Assembly (NCBI RefSeq): GCF_030823405.1
Contig: NZ_JAUSXC010000001.1
Span: 1,657,001 to 1,721,000, forward strand
DNA from: Chryseobacterium ginsenosidimutans
GTDB lineage: Bacteria > Bacteroidota > Bacteroidia > Flavobacteriales > Weeksellaceae
Direction of reading: 5' to 3'
DNA length: 64,000 bases
In this document: one piece after another, positions 43,775-51,465 of the stretch
Position numbering within the stretch: position 1 is the stretch's first letter
Layout of the letters: each line of letters opens with the position of its first letter
Program-made: the position numbers and the translations under genes
Notes under the pieces: model-generated
Told to the model about the DNA's origin: nothing
Database searches by the model: none
Seen by the model: the letters and a program-made list of their open reading frames with translations, nothing else

Positions 43775-45499
43775 TTATTTGGTTTGTATGGAAATTTCAT
43801 TTTTTCCTTCATTTACTTTGACGTCTACGTTTTTACCTTTCATCTTTTTGATGCTGCTTTTCATAGAATCAATAACTTTATCAGCCTGGTTGCTCGGAAC
43901 TTTTTTACCGTTGATGATAATGCTGTCACTGTCTTCATCGTTGGAGTTGTATTCAATTGTAGAACCGTTTACCGTGATTTTATTCTTCTCGATTTTAATC
44001 TTTCCGTCTTCATCTCTTTCCTGATCGCTGTCGTTGATTCCGTCTGCATTTAAATCTCCGTCAAAACTGATTCCGTCTTGTTTTACAGGCAGTACAACTG
44101 TTTTTAAAGGAAGTACCAATTCATAATCAATACTGTAATCTCTGAATCTGTGTTCGTAAGGATATTTAATAAAGTTCGGAAGAGTAATTCTGTTGTTTAC
44201 AACTTCTACAGGAACACTTACATTTAAAGGAAGATTATAACCTTTCGCTGCTTTTTTAATGATTAGATATGGTGTTGTAACATCTGCTTTTCTTGTAACA
44301 TCTACATGAACCCAGTCTTTTTTGTAAACCGATACCTTATCAGAATAAAGATCATCATATCCTATAAAGTTCTGAGGAATAGCAATTTGTTTTGAATCAA
44401 CATAAATACTGTCAGATTTTGTGTTGATAGAAATTTCTTCAGTATCTTCTTTATGACCTTTCAGGAACATCTCTCTTTTTGCCATACTTACTCCGAAATA
44501 AGCTCCAAGAGCGATCAAAGTAAGGAATAAAGCTCCGATTACCCATCCTATGTTTCTCAGTTTAGTTTTTGGAGAGAATATTTTAATACTCAATAAACTG
44601 AAGAGAATAGCAGGAATTAATGATCCGATGATGATAATTGCTGTTAAGATTTTATCCAAACCATTGTCGTCAAAGTAAAATTTGATTTCGTTTGCTCCTG
44701 GAAAATCAGAATCCATTCCGAAAAGCCCGAATACTACAAATACTCCTACGATGCTGCCTATTGCCATTAAAGCAAAGATTCCGCCGATAAAATATTTTAA
44801 AATATTCCATACTCCGCTTCCTGCGTTATTGATGTAAGGTTTATTTTCGATATAGATTTCTCCGACTCTCTGAGTAGATTCGTTGGCAAATTGTACCAAT
44901 TTATTAGACTCACTTTTAAGATTGTCGAAGTTCATAGGCTTTCCCTTCATTTTCAGGAAATCTGCTGCAGTTTCTGCTTTTGGTAATACTGCCCAAAGGA
45001 TGATGTAAAGCAAGAAAACCAACGTTGATGATACGGCTGCCGTGAAAATTCCTAAGATGAAAATTCCTAGCCATATTGCTCTCATTGCAGTAATATCCAT
45101 ACCTACGTAATGAGCTAAACCTGCACAAACACCTGCGATTTTTTGTCTTTCAGGGTCACGGAACAATTGTTTTTTGTCTGTATATTCAGTTCCTGAAGAA
45201 TATGCTTTTTTACTATTTTTTTCAGAATAATAAGCTTCTTCCTGTTCTTCGATCTTTTCAGGAGAACCGATCTGTTCGATTACTCTTTCTACATCCGAAT
45301 CATTGATGACTTCACGTTTTGCCATGGTATCTCTGAAGATTTCTACCATTCTGATTTCTATGTCATGCATTACCTCATCTGCTTCTGAAGCATCCAATGA
45401 GCTTCTCAGTGCATTAAGGTAGTCGCTGAGCTTTATATATGCGTGTTCTTCTATTGTAAAAGAAAAACCTGCGAGTCCTATTGAGAGTGTCTTGTTCAT
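43775..45499 (-). CDS. PspC-domain membrane protein
   Basis: A 574-residue protein. An N-terminal alpha-helical segment (about 10-85, YIKLSDYLNALRSSLDASEA) is of the HAAS type. A PspC domain follows (about 108-175, LFRDPERQKIAGVCAGLAHYVGMD), then several membrane helices to about 350 and an extracytoplasmic beta-helix-like C-terminus of short repeats. It is co-transcribed with the PadR regulator 11 bases upstream, a common pair in Bacteroidota thought to sense envelope stress. The natural signal is unknown. Confidence 0.85.
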   Translation of the reverse strand: MNKTLSIGLAGFSFTIEEHAYIKLSDYLNALRSSLDASEADEVMHDIEIRMVEIFRDTMAKREVINDSDVERVIEQIGSPEKIEEQEEAYYSEKNSKKAYSSGTEYTDKKQLFRDPERQKIAGVCAGLAHYVGMDITAMRAIWLGIFILGIFTAAVSSTLVFLLYIILWAVLPKAETAADFLKMKGKPMNFDNLKSESNKLVQFANESTQRVGEIYIENKPYINNAGSGVWNILKYFIGGIFALMAIGSIVGVFVVFGLFGMDSDFPGANEIKFYFDDNGLDKILTAIIIIGSLIPAILFSLLSIKIFSPKTKLRNIGWVIGALFLTLIALGAYFGVSMAKREMFLKGHKEDTEEISINTKSDSIYVDSKQIAIPQNFIGYDDLYSDKVSVYKKDWVHVDVTRKADVTTPYLIIKKAAKGYNLPLNVSVPVEVVNNRITLPNFIKYPYEHRFRDYSIDYELVLPLKTVVLPVKQDGISFDGDLNADGINDSDQERDEDGKIKIEKNKITVNGSTIEYNSNDEDSDSIIINGKKVPSNQADKVIDSMKSSIKKMKGKNVDVKVNEGKNEISIQTK

Positions 45500-45510
45500 A
45501 GCTTTGTTTT

Positions 45511-45840
45511 TTAATTTTTTTGAGTGATTTGGTTGACTGAATTTGTTAATTCGTTCCAGGTATTTTGAAGTTCATCTAAAAACAGTTTACCTTTTTCTGT
45601 TATCTGGTAGTATTTTCTTGGCGGTCCTCCAGTAGATTCTTCCCATCTGTAAGAGAGAAACTCACCATTTTTTAATCTTGTTAAAAGAGGGTAGAGTGTT
45701 CCTTCCACTACATCCAGTTTTCCTTTTTTTAGTTCATCTATTAGATCGGAAACATACATTTCGCGAAGATTGATGAGACTTAAAATACAGAATTCCAGAA
45801 TTCCTTTTCGCATTTGCGCTTTGGTATTTTCAGTATTCAT
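45511..45840 (-). CDS. PadR-family transcriptional regulator
   Basis: A 109-residue winged-helix repressor of the PadR type: MRKGILEFCILSLI, EMYVSDLIDELKKG, VEGTLYPLLTRLKNGEFL and the wing WEESTGGPPRKYYQITEKG. The length is usual for the short PadR-s2 subgroup. A palindrome overlapping its own -7 box (45918-45935) suggests negative autoregulation. It heads the unit with the PspC membrane protein. Confidence 0.9.
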   Translation of the reverse strand: MNTENTKAQMRKGILEFCILSLINLREMYVSDLIDELKKGKLDVVEGTLYPLLTRLKNGEFLSYRWEESTGGPPRKYYQITEKGKLFLDELQNTWNELTNSVNQITQKN

Positions 45841-45917
45841 CTTTAATAAGTTTTGTTAATTAGTTATATAATTTTCGAAGGTTGGTTCCTAGCTAGTTGA
45901 ACCTATTCCGATTTTAC

Positions 45918-45953
45918 ATTACAAAGATATGTAATTAAAATGGTAATATGCAA
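45918..45953 (-). promoter_or_regulatory. padR promoter with overlapping palindromic operator
   Basis: The minus strand has TTG, 21 bases, TATCTTTG. A perfect inverted repeat ATTACA-N6-TGTAAT (45918-45935) covers the -7 box (45922-45929). PadR regulators often bind palindromes over their own promoters. The box lies about 80 bases before the start codon. Confidence 0.6.
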
Positions 45954-46053
45954 TACAAAGTAGTGGAAAAATATAAATAAATTATATAACTTACTGAAAA
46001 TCAATTAAATTATTTTTATTGATGAATTTTAGGAAATGAATTATTTAGAAATA

Positions 46054-47394
46054 TCAGATCAAATCTTTAGTAATTTTACCTTTTAGGCTGGTTGTTCTTA
46101 AGGTAACAAGAGCTTTTTTCTCTAATTCTTTCTGATATGATATAAAACTGAAGTTTTTGTAGAATTTACGGACGATAAGAGCCATTTCCATCATCGCAAA
46201 GTGTTCACCGATACAAAGTCGCGGGCCGGCTCCGAAAGGATAGTAAGCAAAGTTCTTTGCATTTTCATCATCAAAACGTTCTGGAATAAAAGAATTTGGA
46301 TCTTTCCAGTATTTTGGATTTCTATGTAAACCGGTGATGTAAAGAATAATTAAAGTGTCTTTCGCCCACGAATATTCTTTGAAACTGTCATTTTCTAAGG
46401 CTTGACGATCAATTGCCCAAGCTGGAGAATGCAGTCTCATAGATTCTTTGATGATATTTAGAGTAAAAGATTTTTTCATTAAGCTTTCGGAAGTAAAAAC
46501 CATTTCATCTTCTTCGGCGATTTCTTTTTTTAATTTTTCCTCAGCTTTTGAATTTTGACTGATTTCAAAGAAAATAAAACTTAGAGCATTCGCTGTTGTT
46601 TCATGACCTGCAATGAAAAGAATAAGCATTTCATCAATCAGCTGTTCATCAGACATCGGAAGTTGTGTATCTTCGTATCTTGCCTGAATAAGCATATCCA
46701 GCAGATCGTTTTTTTCTTCTCCGGAACTTCTCCGCTTATCCAAAACGCTTTGAATAATAGCTTTTGATCTTTTACTTTTTTTAATAGTTTTATCAATGAC
46801 ACCCAAAAATTTCAAAACCTGAGAATAAAAAGGTAAACGAACTTCTTTTGCAAAAACTTCCTGAACTTCCGTGATGATTTTACCTAATTCCTTTACTTTA
46901 TTTTCATCAATATCAGAACTAAAAAGTGTTTTAGCAACAATATTGAAAGCAAGTGTATGAAAAAGATCGTACAGATCAATATCTTGTTCAGGCTTGAAAG
47001 ATTGAAAAGTTTGATCAATTTCCTCTTCCATAATGGAGATAAGATTCGCAATTTTTGCTTTACTGAAGCCTGGTTGAATGAGCCTTCTCTGTTTCAGCCA
47101 GACTTTTCCGTTGTTGGTAAGCAATCCGTTTCCCAAATATTTCCCTAAAGTGACAGATTGGATTTCGGATTTATAATAATTTTTATGATTTTGTTTTAGA
47201 ATATATTCTGTAAATTCTTTATCCTGAGAAAAGATAAAATTCTTATTGGTGAAATTTGCTTTAATATGATAATTATCCCCTAAAATCAAATGATTTCCGC
47301 TGATGACTTCTAGCGGATTATTCAGCCCTTTCAGCAAAGAATACAACTTTCTTTTTCCTTTAATTTCTTTCGGATAATTGAATTTTGGAATCAT
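46054..47394 (-). CDS. Cytochrome P450
   Basis: A 446-residue P450 mono-oxygenase. The I-helix reads FIAGHETTANAL with the oxygen-activating Thr, and ExxR lies in IIKESMRLHSP. The haem loop FGAGPRLCIGEHFA provides the Cys ligand. There is no fused reductase and no ferredoxin gene nearby, so redox partners are encoded elsewhere. No signal peptide. Substrates may be fatty acids or other hydrophobic compounds, but nothing in the neighbourhood says which. It is transcribed divergently from the gene at 47506. Confidence 0.92.
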   Translation of the reverse strand: MIPKFNYPKEIKGKRKLYSLLKGLNNPLEVISGNHLILGDNYHIKANFTNKNFIFSQDKEFTEYILKQNHKNYYKSEIQSVTLGKYLGNGLLTNNGKVWLKQRRLIQPGFSKAKIANLISIMEEEIDQTFQSFKPEQDIDLYDLFHTLAFNIVAKTLFSSDIDENKVKELGKIITEVQEVFAKEVRLPFYSQVLKFLGVIDKTIKKSKRSKAIIQSVLDKRRSSGEEKNDLLDMLIQARYEDTQLPMSDEQLIDEMLILFIAGHETTANALSFIFFEISQNSKAEEKLKKEIAEEDEMVFTSESLMKKSFTLNIIKESMRLHSPAWAIDRQALENDSFKEYSWAKDTLIILYITGLHRNPKYWKDPNSFIPERFDDENAKNFAYYPFGAGPRLCIGEHFAMMEMALIVRKFYKNFSFISYQKELEKKALVTLRTTSLKGKITKDLI

Positions 47395-47434
47395 ATCAGA
47401 TATTTGGACTAAAATTACGACTAATCGCTAACAT

Positions 47435-47467
47435 AAAAATAGCTTTAAAACAAAACAGCTATTTTTG
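47435..47467 (+). promoter_or_regulatory. Inverted repeat and -7 box between divergent genes
   Basis: AAAAATAGCT (47435-47444) and AGCTATTTTT (47457-47466) form a 10-bp inverted repeat with a 12-base spacer. The right arm makes a plus-strand box TATTTTTG (47460-47467); the left arm gives a near-box TATTTTTA on the minus strand. It may be paired promoters or an operator between the P450 and the secreted-protein gene. Confidence 0.45.
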
Positions 47468-47505
47468 CATAGAATTTGTTTAAAAATTCAATTAAAATAC
47501 ACATA

Positions 47506-48192
47506 ATGGTAAATTGTAGACTTTTATTGCCGATTATTCTTTTGGGAACTGTTGTTTTTGGTCAAAATCATTTCGAATTAAATGATGCTTCAAAGAATTA
47601 TAATGTAAAAATTGATATTAAAACCTGTGAAAACAATGAGTGTACCGGGAAAAGTATCATCGAATTGTTTGATAAGAAGACTTCTAAAAAGTTTCAAACC
47701 CTAACTTCTGATGATTTGAATTTTTATTTAAATGAAGATCAAAAGCCGACCGCAAATATTATTCAACTGTATAATGAACAAAGTCCATTGATTTTTGATG
47801 ATTTTAACTTTGACGGAACAGAGGATATTGCCATTAGAAACGGAAATGAAAGTGGCTACGGCGGCCCTTCTTATGATGTTTATGTTTTTAATATTACTAA
47901 AAAACAATTTGTTCCAAGTGAAGAATTAACTGTTCTTGCTCATGAAAATCTAGGAATGTTCAATACGGATGCTGATAGAAAAAGATTGATTACTTATTCA
48001 AAATCAGGTTGTTGCTGGCATATTACGACAGAATATTCTGTTCTTCCACAAAGAGGATTATTCAAAGTTTATGAATTGGAAGAAGATGCAACGGGTGGCG
48101 AAAAAGTAATTGTGACAAAACGTGAATTCATCGACGATAAATGGATAACAAATATTAAAACATATCCAATTAACGAATATTATAAAAATTAA
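47506..48192 (+). CDS. XAC2610-like secreted protein
   Basis: A 228-residue protein with a signal peptide (LLLPIILLGTVVFGQ). The mature part includes the VCBS/FG-GAP-like motif DDFNFDGTEDIAIRNGNESGYGGPSYDVYVF, the hallmark of the XAC2610 group of secreted or periplasmic proteins. The start is the ATG at 47506; an earlier TTG in frame is less likely. The HD-domain gene follows one base later. Function is unknown, though related proteins are found next to peptidoglycan-active factors. Confidence 0.7.
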   Translation: MVNCRLLLPIILLGTVVFGQNHFELNDASKNYNVKIDIKTCENNECTGKSIIELFDKKTSKKFQTLTSDDLNFYLNEDQKPTANIIQLYNEQSPLIFDDFNFDGTEDIAIRNGNESGYGGPSYDVYVFNITKKQFVPSEELTVLAHENLGMFNTDADRKRLITYSKSGCCWHITTEYSVLPQRGLFKVYELEEDATGGEKVIVTKREFIDDKWITNIKTYPINEYYKN

Positions 48193-48193
48193 A

Positions 48194-48784
48194 ATGAAGA
48201 TACAGAAGGAAATTGATTTTATTCTGGCAGTTGATGCCTTAAAAAATGTACAGAGAAGAAACTATAATGCAGATGATTCCAGAAGAGAAAATACGGCAGA
48301 GCATTCTTGGCAGATCATTATTTTGGCTCAGATTTTATTTTCGTATGCGAAAAACAGAGCGGATATTGATTTGTTAAGAGTAATAAGAATGCTTTCCATT
48401 CACGATTTGGTCGAGATTGAAGCTGGGGATACTTTCCTGTTTGATGAAGCTGCAATGGTTGGAAAATTTGAAAGAGAAAAAGTTTCGGCTCAAAAGATTT
48501 TCGGAATTCTGGATGAACCCTTAAAAACAGAGTTTTTCAATATGTGGCTCGAATTTGAAGAAGAACAGACTCCTGATGCTATTTTTGCCTGCGCCATCGA
48601 CAGAATCATGCCTTTTATTCTTAATTCTCATACCTCAGGAAAGAGCTGGACAGAAGCTGGTGTTACAGAAAAACAGGTTAGAGGAATGCTCGAAAATGCC
48701 ATAACCAGAGCTTCAGACGAAATGGGAGAGGCTTTTCAGTATTTGATGCTTAAAAATCTACAAACCGAAAAAGTTTTGAAATAA
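48194..48784 (+). CDS. HD-domain hydrolase, YfbR/HDDC2-like
   Basis: A 196-residue protein of the HD superfamily. The metal ligands are seen in ENTAEHSWQIIILAQ (His), SIHDLVEIEAGD (the HD pair and an acid) and CAIDRIMPFI (a final Asp). The order matches YfbR and HDDC2, 5'-deoxynucleotidases that hydrolyse dNMPs. It is probably co-transcribed with the upstream gene. A GC-rich double hairpin follows ten bases after the stop. Confidence 0.8.
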   Translation: MKIQKEIDFILAVDALKNVQRRNYNADDSRRENTAEHSWQIIILAQILFSYAKNRADIDLLRVIRMLSIHDLVEIEAGDTFLFDEAAMVGKFEREKVSAQKIFGILDEPLKTEFFNMWLEFEEEQTPDAIFACAIDRIMPFILNSHTSGKSWTEAGVTEKQVRGMLENAITRASDEMGEAFQYLMLKNLQTEKVLK

Positions 48785-48793
48785 TTTTTGAAT

Positions 48794-48873
48794 AGCTTCG
48801 GCGACCTTTGGCCGCCGAAACCTTTAAATAAACATTTGAATATTGGCTTCGGCGGCCAAAGGTCGCCGAAGCT
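48794..48873. repeat. GC-rich REP/BIME-like double hairpin
   Basis: Two 26-base arms (48794-48819 and 48848-48873) are perfect reverse complements, separated by 28 AT-rich bases. Each arm is itself nearly palindromic (TTCGGCG-ACC-TTT-GGC-CGCCGAA, nine of ten pairs), so the sequence can fold as one long stem or two small hairpins. The arms are far richer in G and C than the surroundings. It sits between two convergent genes, ten bases from one stop and two from the other, and may also end both transcripts. Confidence 0.8.
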
Positions 48874-48875
48874 CT

Positions 48876-49259
48876 TTATAGTATTGAGATTGGTTTCTTA
48901 AATTCGTCGATCGCTACAAAAGTAAAATCACCTACAATTGCTCTTTCTCTTTCATATGAGTACATTTGTTCGGTATAGATTTCTACATTTACTTTCATAC
49001 TTGTATTTCCAACGTATATTACTTTTCCGATTAGTTCGACAATTGTTCCTGCGGGAATCGATCTTTTAAAATCAATTTTATCACTGCTTACAGTTACTAC
49101 ACGCTTTCTGGCAAATCTTGTTGCAGCAATGAAAGCCACTTCATCCATCAGTTGCATCGCTGTACCTCCGAAAAGGGTGTCATAATGATTGGTTGTGTTG
49201 GGGAAAACCGCTTTAAAGATTCTGGTTTCGGATGCTTCAATTCTTTCTTCTGTAGTCAT
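48876..49259 (-). CDS. Acyl-CoA thioesterase, YciA-like hotdog
   Basis: A 127-residue hotdog-fold acyl-CoA thioesterase. NHYDTLFGGTAMQLMDEVAFIAATRFARKR contains the active-site Asn and Asp of the YciA/BACH group, and DKIDFKRSIPAG is the following strand. It hydrolyses short to long acyl-CoAs in the cytoplasm. The striking feature is a cobalamin riboswitch 130 bases upstream on the same strand with no other gene between. The reason for such control is not obvious. Confidence 0.82.
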   Translation of the reverse strand: MTTEERIEASETRIFKAVFPNTTNHYDTLFGGTAMQLMDEVAFIAATRFARKRVVTVSSDKIDFKRSIPAGTIVELIGKVIYVGNTSMKVNVEIYTEQMYSYERERAIVGDFTFVAIDEFKKPISIL

Positions 49260-49389
49260 ATTTCATTATTAAATTAAAGCGAAATGAAATACTATTGAAG
49301 CAAATCAGGACATTTCAAGAACGTAAAATTCCTGAAACAAACCATATAAGATCAATAAACTTCAAATCGCGAAAGTTTCTTGTGTAAAG

Positions 49390-49545
49390 AAAAGGCAGGT
49401 CTCCTGACTTGTAACATCTTTATTTCCTTCCCATGACTTGCACAGTGGATTTTAATAAAGACTTCAGTTACTTACAGTTGCGCGACAGTTCGTGATTTTA
49501 ACACGATTCCCTTTTAATCTGCAGTTAAGCAAAACCAATTTCCAA
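49390..49545 (-). promoter_or_regulatory. Cobalamin riboswitch
   Basis: Reading the minus strand, the conserved parts appear in order: TTAAAAGGGAATCGTG with its partner TCACGA, the CGCGCAACTGTAAG core, CCACTGTGCAAGTCATGGGAAGG, and finally the B12 box GTCAGGAGACCTGCC. This is the full aptamer. Downstream, TCAGGA and TCCTGA can form a hairpin (about 49305-49335), a possible expression platform. It points at the thioesterase at 49259. Confidence 0.88.
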
Positions 49546-49596
49546 AAGCTATACGTTTATAGCTTTTCAGTTGCAAAAATAATGATTATTGATGAA

Positions 49597-50394
49597 TTAT
49601 TCCGGGTTTTTATAAATGATCTGACTTTCAACTTTGCCTTGTTTGATTGTCCAGATCGTCGTGTATCGATTTTCGGCTGATCCGTTAATCATGTAAAGGA
49701 AAATATGGTCGTTGTCGATAGCTGTAACTCCGACATTATTAAAATCCATTGTCGGTTGAAACATATTTTTGATCGCATCTCTTACAAAAACAGAACCTCT
49801 TCCGGGTTGCTGAACGCGGACAGACTTGATTTCCGTCATTCCTTGAGGAAGTTCTTTGCCAATTCCCCAGGTTTTTGTTTTATCGATTTTAATGATATTT
49901 CCATCAACATCTTTTTCCTGTTTACGGAAGCCTGCATTCGAAGGATAAACATCAATAATAACTTTCGTCCTTTGATTTCCCGGAATTTTCGGATTGCTGT
50001 CGTCTGTAAAAATTAATGATTTCCCATTTTTAGATTTTGATGGGGTGAATTGTGGTAATTTATCAACAAAAACAACACGGTTTTTATTCACCATTCCTTC
50101 TTTGGTAATGCTGTCGTATCGTACGAAAGGCTTTTCTGTATCTTCTTTTTCGGGATATTTGATCCAGATCCATTCTGTTTCTCCCGGAGCGGGTTTTACA
50201 TAAACAAAAACGTCACCGGTTTTCATACGGATTTTATCAATGATTTTTCGATAGTCATCTTTATGAACACGAACCATTGCATAACCTTCCTCAGCTTTTA
50301 CAACACCAAAAGGAACCTTATCCTGACCTTTTGCAAAAGCCAAAGAAAAAAGACTGAAAACAGATAAATAAAACGCTTTGTTTATGGAAATCAT
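49597..50394 (-). CDS. Secreted protein of unknown function
   Basis: A 265-residue protein with a signal peptide (LFSLAFAKGQ near 14-24) and a mature, beta-rich domain without recognised motifs. It contains YAMVRVHKDDYRKIIDKI early on and a QPGRGSVFVRDAI segment, and ends in TIWTIKQGKVESQIIYKNPE. It is expected in the periplasm. It stands between the ABC transporter genes upstream and the riboswitch downstream. I do not recognise a family. Confidence 0.6.
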   Translation of the reverse strand: MISINKAFYLSVFSLFSLAFAKGQDKVPFGVVKAEEGYAMVRVHKDDYRKIIDKIRMKTGDVFVYVKPAPGETEWIWIKYPEKEDTEKPFVRYDSITKEGMVNKNRVVFVDKLPQFTPSKSKNGKSLIFTDDSNPKIPGNQRTKVIIDVYPSNAGFRKQEKDVDGNIIKIDKTKTWGIGKELPQGMTEIKSVRVQQPGRGSVFVRDAIKNMFQPTMDFNNVGVTAIDNDHIFLYMINGSAENRYTTIWTIKQGKVESQIIYKNPE

Positions 50395-50428
50395 TATAGA
50401 ATTATTTTTAACAGTTCAAATATATAAA

Positions 50429-51091
50429 TTAAATACTTTTTGGCAGATAATTATACTGTTGCAATTCTTTTAAATCTTTAATTTGTTTTAAATAACCATT
50501 AGAAAGCAAATAAACTTCATCCGAAATGTCCAGAACTTCCTGAAAACGATGATCGGAAATGATAATTCCTTTCTGTTTGGATTGCTCTCTGATAATTTCC
50601 TGTAATTGAAATGTGATTTTTGGAGATAAGGTGTTGAACGGCTCATCCAGCAAAACAAATTTGGAATCGGAATGAATGATGAGTAATACTTCAACAATTT
50701 TCTTTTCACCAGCGGAAAGATGTTTTGAAGTTTTATGAAGGAAAGGTTTGATTAGTTCTGATTCAAAAAGTGTATCTGAATTTTCTTTGGTACAGAAAAG
50801 CATGATCATATCTTTAACTTTAACACCTCTTGGAAGAAGAGAATATTGTGGTAAATAAGCAATCCTGCCTTTTCTGTCCATTTGATTTTGCAGAACTTTA
50901 TTATCAACCCTGATAAATTGTGAATCGCCTTTTTCTATTCCGAAAATAATTTTCAGCAGAGTAGATTTTCCTGTTCCGTTTCTTCCCAACAATCCGACCA
51001 CCTTTCCTTTTTCACAGCTTATGTAGATATCTTTTAAAACCTTCTTTTCATCGAAAGATTTTGTAATACTGTCAACATGTAATTTACTCAT
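50429..51091 (-). CDS. ABC transporter ATP-binding protein
   Basis: A 220-residue ABC ATPase. Walker A is GLLGRNGTGKST, the signature is LSAGEKKIVE (a variant of LSGGQ), and Walker B is FVLLDEP; the H-loop is in IISDHRF. It starts inside the stop of the upstream 92-residue membrane protein (ATGA overlap), so the two form a small transporter. Direction and substrate are unknown. Confidence 0.85.
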   Translation of the reverse strand: MSKLHVDSITKSFDEKKVLKDIYISCEKGKVVGLLGRNGTGKSTLLKIIFGIEKGDSQFIRVDNKVLQNQMDRKGRIAYLPQYSLLPRGVKVKDMIMLFCTKENSDTLFESELIKPFLHKTSKHLSAGEKKIVEVLLIIHSDSKFVLLDEPFNTLSPKITFQLQEIIREQSKQKGIIISDHRFQEVLDISDEVYLLSNGYLKQIKDLKELQQYNYLPKSI

Positions 51092-51366
51092 AAAAACTTT
51101 GTAATAATGTTGACAATTAAGCTTATTGAAAAAGTAATAATCCAGAGAAACAATTTTGAAAATCCGAAGTTTGCAAAGAAATAATATTCATTTTGTAATC
51201 TTATTTCATAAATTAAAAAATGAAGCAGCGGAAAAAACAGCAAAAAGCATAATCCAAAACCGTTGAAAGTAAAACCAAGCTGCAAATTCATCAGAACAGA
51301 AAATAAAACAGCCGGAATTAGCAATTTTAAATAAAATATCCAGAGGATCTTAAGGTTTTTGATCAT
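51088..51366 (-). CDS. Small membrane protein, probable ABC partner
   Basis: A 92-residue protein with about three hydrophobic helices (roughly 8-22, 34-48 and 68-90). It overlaps the ABC ATPase gene by four bases, implying coupled translation. It is very short for a permease, so it would need to form an oligomer or work with another subunit. No family recognised. Confidence 0.6.
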   Translation of the reverse strand: MIKNLKILWIFYLKLLIPAVLFSVLMNLQLGFTFNGFGLCFLLFFPLLHFLIYEIRLQNEYYFFANFGFSKLFLWIITFSISLIVNIITKFL

Positions 51367-51400
51367 ATTTTCAAAATTAATAAAATGATCAGAAAATGTA

Positions 51401-51437
51401 ATAAAAAAGAGTGTCCATTAATGAACACTCTTTTTTT
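51401..51437. terminator. Bidirectional-shaped terminator
   Basis: Stem AAAAAAGAGTGT/ACACTCTTTTTT with a short loop. It lies 29 bases beyond the stop of the MutS2-like gene (51466) and would end that minus-strand transcript; its shape allows action on both strands. Confidence 0.85.
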
Positions 51438-51465
51438 AATTTGTAGTTTATTGCTAATTTTTCAA

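Noticed and set aside
49260..49389. A 17-codon frame between the riboswitch and the thioesterase
   Set aside because: It overlaps the likely expression-platform hairpin and has no support as a gene.
49543..49567. Perfect hairpin AAAAGCTATA/TATAGCTTTT as a terminator of the gene at 49597
   Set aside because: No proper T run follows; it may instead be part of the riboswitch 5' region.
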